Positions 53,633-62,033 of a stretch of 64,000 nt of DNA are shown piece after piece. The DNA lies in assembly GCF_008806375.1 (NCBI RefSeq), contig NZ_WAAT01000050.1, positions 124,001 through 188,000 of the forward strand, read 5' to 3'. Source of the stretch: Pseudotamlana haliotis (GTDB lineage: Bacteria > Bacteroidota > Bacteroidia > Flavobacteriales > Flavobacteriaceae). A program made the position numbers and the translations under genes. Position 1 is the first letter of the stretch; the number at the start of each line of letters is the position of its first letter. A model generated the notes under the pieces. That model saw nothing but the letters and a program-made list of their open reading frames with translations. It was not told the origin of the DNA and did not search any database.

Positions 53633-55465
53633 ATGACGAAGCACGGAAATTCATTAGACCAAAGAACGTTTGATAAATTAAGCCGGCTTTACATTATTGC
53701 ATTAAGTGCCATAGCGGTTTCTGTAATTGTTAGCCAAATTCTTATTCGCAATCACCTTTCCAATCAGGAAACGGATTCGTCGGTTATAAATGTAGCTGGG
53801 AGACAGCGTATGCTCAGTCAGAAACTCACGAAAAACGTGGTGTCGCTTTCAGCCGAAAATAGCGTAGAAACTCGTATTTTAATTAAGAATAAAATAAAGG
53901 AAACCCTTAAATTATGGGAGTTATCACACCACGCCCTTCAAAATGGAAGTGATAGTTTAGGGCTTCCAGAAGATAATACAGATGAAATTCGAGCGCGTTT
54001 TTCAGTGCTTAACCCTGTTTTTGATAAGATTAGTTTTGCTTCACAATCTATTGTGAGTAAAATTGAAGCTTATCCAGAATTAGATTTGCAAAATTTTAAT
54101 TCTGAAGTTGAATTGGTTAAAAATAACGAAGATGATTTTTTGCTGATGATGGATGATATTGTGAATCAATATGATCTGGAAGCAGAGAAAAAAGTAAACT
54201 GGCTAAGAAGATTGGAGTCCTGGTTAACAGCCTTGACTTTAATTATTTTATTAGGGGAGTTTTTGTTAATTTTTTGGCCTGCTGCAAAGTCTGTAAAATC
54301 AACACTTTCAGAGTTGTTGTATGCCGAAAAACGTGCTAAAAAAATGGCATTTGATGCTGATGAACTCAGTCTGGCCAAAGAGAAATCTATAAAGGAATTA
54401 CGAGCCTTAAGTCGTGCTATGGATGATACCTTGTTGTTTGCACGTATTTTACAAAACGGGCATATCGTGCATATGGGGAATAAGTTTTCGAGGCTTTTTA
54501 ATTATTCTAAATTAAATGAAAAGGGTTTGTTTTGGACGGTTTTATCGCCAATAGAATCAGAACAAATTGTTATTGAAGATCTCATTGTTAAGCATAAAAA
54601 AACAGGCTGGCAGGGTGAAGTTAAAGCGACGACTAAAGAAAGGTTTGATGTCTGGTTAGAAATGGCTATTATCCCTTACAGTCCAACCGAAGATCGATCG
54701 GAATTACTCATAATAGCTTCAGAAATCACCGATAGAAAGGCAGCACAATTAGAGATAGATAGGCTGACGACAGCAAGTTTTGAGGAGAAGATGAACCAGC
54801 AAAAAATTATTGCTAGTAAAATCATTGAAAACCAAGAAAAGGAGCAGAATAGAATAGCGAAAGATGTGCATGATGGTATTGGTCAAATGCTAACCGGGTT
54901 AAAGTATAATCTAGAAAGTATTGACATGAATCATGTTGAAAAGGCATCGTCAAAAATTGAAAATCTTAAAGCCTTAGCTTCTGATATTATAAAAGGTATT
55001 AGAACGGCAACCTTTAATTTAGCACCTCCAGAACTTACCGATCATGGTATTGTTCCGGCAATTGTGAAGTTAACGCAAGAATTGGCGAAGCTAACCGGAA
55101 AGCAAATTATGCTTTTTAATAAAACAGATTTTAATCAACGCTTAGATTCCTTGGTCGAAATTAATATCTACCGAATCACTCAGGAAGCTATTAATAATGC
55201 GATAAAATATGCCGAAACCTCACATATTTTAGTGTCTTTATCACATAGTAAGGATATTTTAAGTATTGTGATTGATGATAACGGTAAAGGCTTCGACCCT
55301 AATAAGGTTAAAAATGTTAAAAATGGCGATGGGGGAATGGGAATGACTTTCATGAGAGAACGTATTAAATATATAGATGGCCGATTCTTTATAAATTCTG
55401 AAATAGGAAAAGGCACTCGAGTGACTTTAAATATTCCGCTTAAAGGGAAGTTGAAAACCAACTAA
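53633..55465 (+). CDS. PilJ/NarX-type sensor histidine kinase
   Basis: 610 residues. TM1 at about 19-38, a periplasmic PilJ-type region starting VINVAGRQRMLSQKLTKNVV (51-70), TM2 at about 195-216, a PAS-like region (about 270-375), then the HisKA_3 dimer motif DVH413DGIGQMLTGLKYNLE and an HATPase with NAIKYAE, DDNGKGFDP and GMGMTFMRERI. The NVAGRQRMLSQ segment is the same kind that NarX uses to bind nitrate/nitrite (P-box). It should sense nitrate or nitrite and pass phosphate to the next gene's product. Located 10 bases after DUF4202. Confidence 0.88.
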   Translation: MTKHGNSLDQRTFDKLSRLYIIALSAIAVSVIVSQILIRNHLSNQETDSSVINVAGRQRMLSQKLTKNVVSLSAENSVETRILIKNKIKETLKLWELSHHALQNGSDSLGLPEDNTDEIRARFSVLNPVFDKISFASQSIVSKIEAYPELDLQNFNSEVELVKNNEDDFLLMMDDIVNQYDLEAEKKVNWLRRLESWLTALTLIILLGEFLLIFWPAAKSVKSTLSELLYAEKRAKKMAFDADELSLAKEKSIKELRALSRAMDDTLLFARILQNGHIVHMGNKFSRLFNYSKLNEKGLFWTVLSPIESEQIVIEDLIVKHKKTGWQGEVKATTKERFDVWLEMAIIPYSPTEDRSELLIIASEITDRKAAQLEIDRLTTASFEEKMNQQKIIASKIIENQEKEQNRIAKDVHDGIGQMLTGLKYNLESIDMNHVEKASSKIENLKALASDIIKGIRTATFNLAPPELTDHGIVPAIVKLTQELAKLTGKQIMLFNKTDFNQRLDSLVEINIYRITQEAINNAIKYAETSHILVSLSHSKDILSIVIDDNGKGFDPNKVKNVKNGDGGMGMTFMRERIKYIDGRFFINSEIGKGTRVTLNIPLKGKLKTN

Positions 55466-55486
55466 CTGCGTGGGAATTTTTAATAC

Positions 55487-55505
55487 GTAGTTGTACTTAA
55501 TTTTA
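55487..55505 (+). promoter_or_regulatory. Variant GTA-N4-TAC site before the response regulator
   Basis: GTAGTTGTAC at 55487-55496 continues as TTAATTTTA (55497-55505), the same right half and spacing as at the nitrate reductase promoter. The left arm ACGTAG differs from AAGTAT. A better -7 box, TACTTTTG, lies at 55507-55514. No clear -33 TTG was found. Confidence 0.5.
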
Positions 55506-55532
55506 TTACTTTTGAACTTATAATTATAGTTT

Positions 55533-56198
55533 ATGGATGTTATTAATGTAGTGCTTGCAGATGACCATGTATTAGTTAGAGATGGTATTAGAGCACTTTT
55601 AGAGGATCAGTCTGGGGTAAAAGTAATTGCCGAAGCTTCAAATGGAAAAGAAGCTTTAGAGATTATTGCTGAGAATAAGCCACATGTGTTAATTGTGGAT
55701 ATTAGAATGCCAGAAATGAATGGTATCGAGGTGGTAGGTGAGATAAATAAGAGGTATTCAGATGTGCGTACTTTAGTCTTATCTATGCACGATTCTGAGG
55801 AATATGTTTTAAAAGCTATTCAGGCAGGCGCTGATGGTTACTTGTTAAAGGGAGCGAGTAAGGAAGAGTTTTTAAAGGCTCTTAATAATGTCGCAGCTGG
55901 AGGAAAATATTTTACAGGAGATGTTTCTGCCATAATTATGAATAATTTCGTAAACGGAAATACCACTACGGCGGAAGTTGAAGAAAAGAAAGTTAAAGAA
56001 GATCCTTTTAAACTCACCAAGCGTGAAAAACAAATTCTTGAACTCGTTCTACAATTAAAAAACAATAAAGATATTGCTGAAGAATTAAAAATAAGTAAGC
56101 GTACCGCCGAAGTACACCGTTTTAATTTGATGAAAAAATTAGAGGTTAAAAACTTAATGGAGCTTAGTAATAAGGCTAAAGAGTTCGATTTGGTTTAG
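55533..56198 (+). CDS. NarL-like LuxR-family response regulator
   Basis: 221 residues. Receiver with D10-D11, phospho-acceptor D56 (VLIVDIRMPEMNG) and Lys in GYLLKGASKEEF, linker, then a LuxR HTH (LTKREKQILELVLQLKNNKDIAEELKISKRTAEVHRFNLMKKL). It lies 67 bases after the sensor kinase and before narK, so it is very likely its partner. It is the best candidate to bind the GTA-N4-TACTTA motif. The half-site TACTTA fits six positions of the enterobacterial NarL heptamer TACYYMT. Confidence 0.92.
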   Translation: MDVINVVLADDHVLVRDGIRALLEDQSGVKVIAEASNGKEALEIIAENKPHVLIVDIRMPEMNGIEVVGEINKRYSDVRTLVLSMHDSEEYVLKAIQAGADGYLLKGASKEEFLKALNNVAAGGKYFTGDVSAIIMNNFVNGNTTTAEVEEKKVKEDPFKLTKREKQILELVLQLKNNKDIAEELKISKRTAEVHRFNLMKKLEVKNLMELSNKAKEFDLV

Positions 56199-56232
56199 CG
56201 CTTCTGCTTTATAAGTAAAAAATAAATTATAG

Positions 56233-56266
56233 AAATCCCAGATTTTGATGATCTCGGGATTTTTTT
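56233..56266 (+). terminator. Intrinsic terminator after the response regulator
   Basis: AAATCCC (56233-56239) pairs with GGGATTT (56256-56262), and T 56260-56266 follows. It closes the nirB-to-regulator unit before the separate narK promoter. Confidence 0.75.
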
Positions 56267-56368
56267 ATGCCTAATGATTTGTCTTATTTGTTAAAACACT
56301 CAGGTTTTTGGGGTTCCTTTTAATATATTTTCAGTATTCCTTATTCTAAATTAGTAAACTCATATTTT

Positions 56369-56382
56369 TACGTAATTACGTA
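56369..56382. promoter_or_regulatory. Second palindrome upstream of narK
   Basis: TACGTAATTACGTA is a perfect 14-base palindrome 17 bases before the GTAT-N2-ATAC palindrome at 56399. ACGTAG or ACGTAA words recur near the other three sites (50046, 50090, 55485, 58135), which suggests a second shared element. Confidence 0.55.
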
Positions 56383-56398
56383 GTTTTTGTGTTTAAAA

Positions 56399-56421
56399 TT
56401 AAGTATTTATACTTAATTTTG
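56399..56421 (+). promoter_or_regulatory. narK promoter with GTA-N4-TAC palindrome
   Basis: TTAAGTATTTATACTTAA (56399-56416) is an 18-base palindrome that overlaps TAATTTTG (56414-56421), an exact TAnnTTTG -7 box. ATG is at 56471, so the leader is about 45 bases. Confidence 0.75.
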
Positions 56422-56470
56422 TTTCGTTGAATAGATAGTTTTTAACTATAAATTATTAAAACAAACGAAA

Positions 56471-57961
56471 ATGAATACAACACAAGGAGCAAATAAAATA
56501 CTGTTTATAAATACTTTAGCTTTTACTTTTTGTTTCGCAGCATGGATGCTAAACGGGATATTAGTTACTTTTTTAGTAGATAATCAAGTGTTTTCTTGGA
56601 GTGCTGTAGAGATTGGTTGGTTAATAGGTATTCCAGTTTTAACGGGTGCTATTTTTAGACTGCCAGCTGGTATTTTAACCGATAAATTAGGGGGGAAGCC
56701 AGTATTTACGGGCTTGTTGTTGCTGTGTGCAGTTCCTATGTTTTTATTGTCTTACGCTGATGATTTTTGGGCATTCGCCTTATGTAGTCTAGGGTTTGGT
56801 ATTGCCGGAGCTAGTTTTGCTGTGGGTATTGCCTTTTCATCAATCTGGTTTCCTAAGGAAAAACAAGGCGTGGCGCTTGGTATTTTCGGTGCAGGTAATG
56901 CGGGTGCTGCTATTACAACTTTAGTAGGTCCTAAACTATTGAACTTTCTAACAGATAATAAAACGAATTTAGACGGTTGGAGAGACATGCCAAGAATCTA
57001 TGCTGCAGTACTTGTTTTAATGGCAGTGATATTCTTTGTAACTACAAAAAATAAAAAACCAGCATCAAGTACTAAGAATATAAAAGGCATGTTAGCACCA
57101 CTAAAAAGTGTGCGTGTGTGGCGTTTTGGTTTATACTACTTTTTAGTGTTTGGTTGTTTTGTAGCCTTTGCTGGTTGGTTGGTGCCTTATTACACCAATG
57201 TATACGCATTAGATTTAGTAACTGCGGGGATATTAGCCTCTTGCTTTAGTTTGCCTTCAGGAATTATTCGTGCCTTTGGTGGGTGGTTGTCTGATCGTGT
57301 GGGCGCAAGAAAAGTGATGTATTGGGTGCTTGGTTCTTCTTTAATTTTTAGCGCGATTTTGATTGTACCAAAAATGGATATTTATGCTGCCGGAAAAGGA
57401 ATTATGGCCAAAAGTTCAGGTACGGTTACTGATGTGACTGCCAATTATATTGAAGTAGAAGGTGTTAAATACCCAGTAATAGCAAAAACCGATAAGCTTG
57501 CAAATTTAAATGAAGGCTTCCATGTATTTCCTGTTAAAGAATCATGGCAAGAAGTGGTTGTGAAAAAAGGTGATGTTGTTAAAAAGAAACAATTGATTGC
57601 TAAAGGTAATACCCATATTTACTTTCAAGCGAACTTGTGGATTTTCGCTATAGTAGCTATTATTATTGGTTCTATTTGGGGTATTGGTAAGGCTGCGGTT
57701 TATAAGCATATCCCAGATTATTTCCCTGAAGAAGTAGGTGTTGTTGGTGGTATGGTTGGTGTACTTGGTGGACTAGGTGGTTTCTTTTGCCCGATCATAT
57801 TTGGTTATTTGTTAGAAGGAACCGGATTGTGGTCAAGCTGTTGGATATTGATGTTGGCACTGTCTGCTGTATGTTTAATTTGGATGCATCGTGTGGTTCA
57901 GAAAATGGCCGATAAAGCAACTCCTAATTTGGTGAACAAATTTGAAAAAGAACAAGGTTAA
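56471..57961 (+). CDS. narK: NarK-family nitrate/nitrite transporter (MFS) with soluble insert
   Basis: 496 residues. Twelve helices: the first half has GIPVLTGAIFRLPAGILTDKLGGKP and FGIAGASFAVGIAFSSIWFPKEKQGVALGIFGAGNAGAAI (nitrate signature), the second GMVGVLGGLGGFFCPIIFGYLLE. Residues about 300-385 are an extra soluble segment (SGTVTDVTANYIEVEGVKYPVIAKTDKL ... VVVKKGDVVKKKQLIAKGNTHIYFQ) with a barrel-sandwich look, absent from classical NarK. It moves nitrate or nitrite across the inner membrane. The promoter has the island motif. Confidence 0.9.
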   Translation: MNTTQGANKILFINTLAFTFCFAAWMLNGILVTFLVDNQVFSWSAVEIGWLIGIPVLTGAIFRLPAGILTDKLGGKPVFTGLLLLCAVPMFLLSYADDFWAFALCSLGFGIAGASFAVGIAFSSIWFPKEKQGVALGIFGAGNAGAAITTLVGPKLLNFLTDNKTNLDGWRDMPRIYAAVLVLMAVIFFVTTKNKKPASSTKNIKGMLAPLKSVRVWRFGLYYFLVFGCFVAFAGWLVPYYTNVYALDLVTAGILASCFSLPSGIIRAFGGWLSDRVGARKVMYWVLGSSLIFSAILIVPKMDIYAAGKGIMAKSSGTVTDVTANYIEVEGVKYPVIAKTDKLANLNEGFHVFPVKESWQEVVVKKGDVVKKKQLIAKGNTHIYFQANLWIFAIVAIIIGSIWGIGKAAVYKHIPDYFPEEVGVVGGMVGVLGGLGGFFCPIIFGYLLEGTGLWSSCWILMLALSAVCLIWMHRVVQKMADKATPNLVNKFEKEQG

Positions 57962-58106
57962 TTCCATTGTTTGTATGATGTTCTTTAGTGTTTTAAGATA
58001 TATTGATTAATACTAGGCTTAAAAAGGTCTGATTTTAATAAATCCTTAAAATGACTATTCATAATTGTTAATCTTGTAATAATTACAGATTACTTACTTT
58101 TGTTGC

Positions 58107-58135
58107 TTGTAATTAAGTATGAATACTTAATTTTA
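58107..58135 (+). promoter_or_regulatory. Nitrate reductase promoter with GTA-N4-TAC palindrome
   Basis: TTG 58107-58109, 18-base spacer, TAATTTTA 58128-58135 (one off TAnnTTTG). TTAAGTATGAATACTTAA (58113-58130) is an 18-base palindrome in the same place as at nirB and narK. The coding start is 58512, so the mRNA would have a leader of about 370 bases. Confidence 0.7.
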
Positions 58136-58244
58136 CGTAGAAGAAATTAAAATATTGATTCCTAAGAATGCTTAATGAGCTGTAATGTTCTTGTCATTTT
58201 AAGGTTGAATTGAAATATTGACATGCTGCATAATCTGTAGTTTT

Positions 58245-58312
58245 AGCTACCGTAGTGTCTAATGGTTTTTCATAATTGGAGCCATAGTGGTTGTGGCTAC
58301 GGTAGTTTTTTT
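58245..58312 (+). terminator. Terminator-like hairpin inside the nitrate reductase leader
   Basis: CTACCGTAG (58247-58255) pairs with CTACGGTAG (58297-58305), extended by A-T and G-T pairs. T 58306-58312 follows at once. It lies between the operator and the gene, so read-through must be allowed for expression: an attenuator is possible. The 41-base loop can itself fold (AATGG/CCAT). Confidence 0.6.
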
Positions 58313-58344
58313 ATAACAACTTGCTTAAGTTGAAAAAACTAAAA

Positions 58345-58363
58345 CACATAAAAGGATTATGTG
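58345..58363 (+). other. Short leader hairpin
   Basis: CACATAA (58345-58351), loop AAGGA, TTATGTG (58357-58363), a perfect 7-bp stem just downstream of the terminator-like hairpin. Confidence 0.5.
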
Positions 58364-58371
58364 AGAGCGCA

Positions 58372-58445
58372 CTGAAATAACAAAACTAGAAGCCTGTTTT
58401 TTTATTAATTTAAAATTAAAAAGCCTCTGTTTTGTTGTTATTCAG
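58372..58445 (+). other. Long leader stem-loop before the nitrate reductase gene
   Basis: AATAACAAAAC (58376-58386) pairs with GTTTTGTTGTT (58429-58439), with CTGAA (58372-58376) able to pair further with TTCAG (58441-58445). The loop holds AAGCCT words on both sides (58390, 58421). It ends about 65 bases before the start codon. Confidence 0.5.
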
Positions 58446-58511
58446 AATAATGAATCACGAATTTGTGTTCTGAAATTAAAATGTATTATTTAGTATAAAA
58501 TCTTTGTCTGA

Positions 58512-61500
58512 ATGATTAAAAACGAAGTTAAAACAACGTGTTCATATTGTGGTGTAGGCTGCGGAATTATTGTTAAAAAAGACAGTAATAACAAAGTACT
58601 TGTTGAAGGTGATAAAGATCACCCTGTAAACAGAGGTATGCTTTGTTCAAAAGGTATGAACTTGCACTATGTGGCTAACGATACCTCTGATAGAATTTTA
58701 TACCCAGAAATGCGCTGGAGTCGTTCGCATCCCAGAGAACGCGTAAGTTGGGATGATGCTTTAGATCGTGCTGCTAGCGTTTTTAAATCTATTATCAAAA
58801 AACATGGGCCAGATAGTGTAGCATTTTATGTGTCTGGACAAAGTTTAACAGAAGAATATTATATAGCAAACAAGTTAACTAAAGGTTTCTTAGGAACCAA
58901 TAATATAGATACGAACTCTCGACTTTGTATGAGTTCAGCGGTGGTTGGTTATAAGAAAACATTTGGTGAAGATTCTGTGCCGATCTCTTATGCCGATATT
59001 GAATTGGCAGATACTTTTTTGATTTCTGGTGCGAACCCAGCTTGGTGTCACCCGATTTTATTTAGACGTATTGAAAAACATAAGGAAGAGAATCCTGATG
59101 TAAAAATTATAGTTGTAGATCCAAGAAAAACAGATTCAGCAAACTTTGCCGATTTACATTTACAACTTCTTCCAGGTACCGATGTTATTTTATATAACGC
59201 CATTGCGAGATGTTTGTATAAAAGTGGACTCATTGATGAAAAATTCATAAATGAACATACGGATGGTTTTGAGGGTTATAAAGACCTTATTTTTCAAACG
59301 TCTTTAAGAAAAGCTTCAAAACTATGTGGTGTTTCTGAGGACGATATTCGTAAGGCTGCAAAATATATAGGGCTTTCAAAAGGCTTTATTTCTATGTGGG
59401 CTATGGGGCTTAACCAAAGTGTGGTGGGTACCGATAAAAATGTATCGCTTTTAAACTTATCGCTTATTACAGGTCAAGTTGGAAAACCAGGCGCGGGGCC
59501 TTTTTCGCTTACCGGACAGCCTAACGCTATGGGCGGACGTGAAGTAGGTGGAATGGCTAATTTATTAGCGGTTCATAAAGATTTAATGAATGAAGAGCAC
59601 CGTCGTGAGGTGGCCCAATTCTGGGGTGTTGATAAAATCAACCCGAAACCAGGACTTACGGCAACCGAAATGTTCGATGCCCTTGAAAGCGGAAAACTTA
59701 AAGCGGTATGGATTGCTTGTACTAATCCATTAGTGAGTTTACCAAACTCAAACCGTATTGAGCGTGCCATGAAAAACGCCAAGTTTGTTGTGGTTCAAGA
59801 TATTTCGCATAAATCAGACACAGTAGATTTTGCCGATTTAGTGCTTCCTGCAGCCGCTTGGTTGGAAAAGGAAGGTACAATGACCAATTCTGAAAGACGT
59901 ATTTCATACTTGCCTAAAGAAATTGATGCACCGGGAGAAGCACGACCAGATGTTGAAATCTTTTGTGATTTTGCACAGCGTATGGGCTTTAGAGGGTTTA
60001 ATTTCAGCAATGCAAGTGAGGTTTACGATGAATATGCGGCTATGACTAAAGGGACCAATATTGATGTGTCTTTCTTAAATTATGATCGTTTAAAAAACGA
60101 AGGCACTTTTCAATGGCCGGTTAATGAATATAGACACCCAGGTACACCGCGTTTATTTGAAGATAAAAAGTTTTATACACCATCTCAAAAAGCACAATTC
60201 AATTTACCGAGTACAATTGAAAATACTTCGGTGCAACCCAATGATGATTACCCACTGATTCTAACAACAGGGCGTGTTCGTGATCAATGGCATACCATGA
60301 CAAAAACAGGAAAGGTGTCTCGTTTAAAAACGCATTACCCAACACCGGTTTTAGAAATTAATCCAGTTGATGCCTTTTTAAACAAAATTAAAGATGGTGA
60401 TATTACTGAGATTACTGGTGAAAACGGACAAGTTAGAGTGCGTGCTAAGATCACCGATACCATTAAAAAAGGTGTGGTTTTCTTACCAATGCACTGGGGA
60501 AAACAATTACAGAGTAACTTAAATCGAGCAAACAATCTAACCAATACGCATGTGGATCCTACGTCTAAGGAACCAGATTTTAAGTTCACGCGTGTTGCTG
60601 TTACAAAATATAAAAAACCGGTAGAGAAAATCGTTATTGTAGGTGCTGGAGCGGCAGCATTCCGTTTTGTTCAAAATTATCGAGAATACAACGAAGTTGA
60701 TGAAATTCACGTGTTTTCAAAAGAACCTAATTTATTCTACAATAGAGTATTGTTACCAGAATATGTTACCGAAGAATTGTCTTGGGAACAACTTCTTAAA
60801 ATAAAAGAACAGGAACTTAGTAAGCTTAATATCAACTTGCATCCAGAAAGATCTATTGTCAAAATTGACAAGGATGGCAAGAATGTTACCGATAGTAATG
60901 ATGAAATCCATACTTTCGATAAGTTAATCTTAGCTACAGGTAGTCGTCCGTTCATTCCTAAAGATGTTCAAATTGATTTACCAGGACGTTTTACCATGCG
61001 TAATAAGAGTGATGCTGATAGTTTTAAAGCTTATTTAGATGCTACAAACTTACCGCCTGAAGAGCAACATGTTGTGATTGTTGGTGGTGGATTATTAGGT
61101 CTGGAGTTAGCAGCAGCTATGAAACATAAAAATGCCAAAATCACTATTATCCAACGTGCGTCTCGTTTAATGGAGCGTCAGTTAGATAAGGTGTCTAGTA
61201 AGCTCTTGGCTTTAGATGTTCAAGAACGTGGCATTCAAATTTACTTCGATAACGAGGTGAGTACGGTCTTTGATGATGAAGATACAGGAGAATTAAACAT
61301 TACACTTAAGAGTGGGAAGTTCCTAACGGCCAATGCTATTGTTTATGCTATTGGAACAATTCCTAATGTGGAAATGGCTAGAGTGAATGGTATCTCTTGT
61401 AGTCGTGGGGTTAAGGTGAATCAACACTTAGAATCTTCGCATAAGGATATTTTCGCCATTGGTGAAATTGCAGAATATAACAATAGGTTATTCGGAATTA

Positions 61501-62033
61501 CTTCGGCAGCAGAAGAACAAGCAAATATTTTAGCGAACTTTATTGCAGGTGATATTAGCTGTGCTTATGATGGTTCGGTGTTGATGAATATTTTAAAATT
61601 CAATGACTTAAATCTTTGTAGTATTGGTGATATTGATGTGCCTGAGAATGATGATAGCTATGAAGAAATCATATTTACTGATCTTAAGAAACGCTATTAT
61701 AAAAAGTGTATCGTAAAAGACGACTTGCTAGTTGGTGCGGTTTTAATGGGTGATAAAAATGAATTCGCCGAATTTAAAACCATGATTGAAAGTAAGATTG
61801 AAATGGCCGATAAGCGTAATACTTTACTTAGAGGATCTTCAAATGACGCACCAGTATTAGGTAAGTTGGTTTGTTCGTGCAGTCAGGTTGGGGCCGGAAA
61901 TATTGAAGAGGCCATTGCTAAAGGTTGTGATGATTTCACCGAATTATGTAATAAAACAGGTGTCGGGTTAGGTTGTGGAAGTTGTAAAACTGAAGTTAGA
62001 GAAATACTTCAAAATTCAAAAGTATTAGCATAA
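58512..62033 (+). CDS. Assimilatory nitrate reductase fused to an FAD reductase and Bfd [2Fe-2S] domain
   Basis: 1173 residues. Residues 1-700 are a molybdopterin nitrate reductase (NasA/NasC type): [4Fe-4S] Cys C10, C13, C17, C45, GANPAWCHPI, GPFSLTGQPNAMGGREVGGMA, DISHKSDTVDFADLVLPAA and TTGRVRDQWHTMTKTG. About 704-1110 is a NirB/NasB-like FAD/NAD domain: KIVIVGAGAAAFRF, LILATGSRPFIP and HVVIVGGGLLGLELAAA. C1121-x-C1123 and C1155-x2-C1158 form the terminal Bfd cluster site. In other bacteria these are separate genes (nasC and nasB). It reduces nitrate to nitrite in the cytoplasm. The next start overlaps its stop by one base. Confidence 0.92.
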   Translation: MIKNEVKTTCSYCGVGCGIIVKKDSNNKVLVEGDKDHPVNRGMLCSKGMNLHYVANDTSDRILYPEMRWSRSHPRERVSWDDALDRAASVFKSIIKKHGPDSVAFYVSGQSLTEEYYIANKLTKGFLGTNNIDTNSRLCMSSAVVGYKKTFGEDSVPISYADIELADTFLISGANPAWCHPILFRRIEKHKEENPDVKIIVVDPRKTDSANFADLHLQLLPGTDVILYNAIARCLYKSGLIDEKFINEHTDGFEGYKDLIFQTSLRKASKLCGVSEDDIRKAAKYIGLSKGFISMWAMGLNQSVVGTDKNVSLLNLSLITGQVGKPGAGPFSLTGQPNAMGGREVGGMANLLAVHKDLMNEEHRREVAQFWGVDKINPKPGLTATEMFDALESGKLKAVWIACTNPLVSLPNSNRIERAMKNAKFVVVQDISHKSDTVDFADLVLPAAAWLEKEGTMTNSERRISYLPKEIDAPGEARPDVEIFCDFAQRMGFRGFNFSNASEVYDEYAAMTKGTNIDVSFLNYDRLKNEGTFQWPVNEYRHPGTPRLFEDKKFYTPSQKAQFNLPSTIENTSVQPNDDYPLILTTGRVRDQWHTMTKTGKVSRLKTHYPTPVLEINPVDAFLNKIKDGDITEITGENGQVRVRAKITDTIKKGVVFLPMHWGKQLQSNLNRANNLTNTHVDPTSKEPDFKFTRVAVTKYKKPVEKIVIVGAGAAAFRFVQNYREYNEVDEIHVFSKEPNLFYNRVLLPEYVTEELSWEQLLKIKEQELSKLNINLHPERSIVKIDKDGKNVTDSNDEIHTFDKLILATGSRPFIPKDVQIDLPGRFTMRNKSDADSFKAYLDATNLPPEEQHVVIVGGGLLGLELAAAMKHKNAKITIIQRASRLMERQLDKVSSKLLALDVQERGIQIYFDNEVSTVFDDEDTGELNITLKSGKFLTANAIVYAIGTIPNVEMARVNGISCSRGVKVNQHLESSHKDIFAIGEIAEYNNRLFGITSAAEEQANILANFIAGDISCAYDGSVLMNILKFNDLNLCSIGDIDVPENDDSYEEIIFTDLKKRYYKKCIVKDDLLVGAVLMGDKNEFAEFKTMIESKIEMADKRNTLLRGSSNDAPVLGKLVCSCSQVGAGNIEEAIAKGCDDFTELCNKTGVGLGCGSCKTEVREILQNSKVLA

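Larger units (their letters stand above)
57962..58511. other. 550-base upstream region and leader of the nitrate reductase gene
   Basis: No gene. It contains the operator/promoter at 58107-58135, a leader of about 370 bases, and three hairpins (58245-58312, 58345-58363, 58372-58445). The stretch 57962-58105 is AT-rich without visible features. Confidence 0.7.

Noticed and set aside
58345-58363. ANTAR-type antiterminator target hairpin
   Set aside because: The loop is five bases (AAGGA) and does not show the A1/G4 hexaloop pair that ANTAR proteins need.
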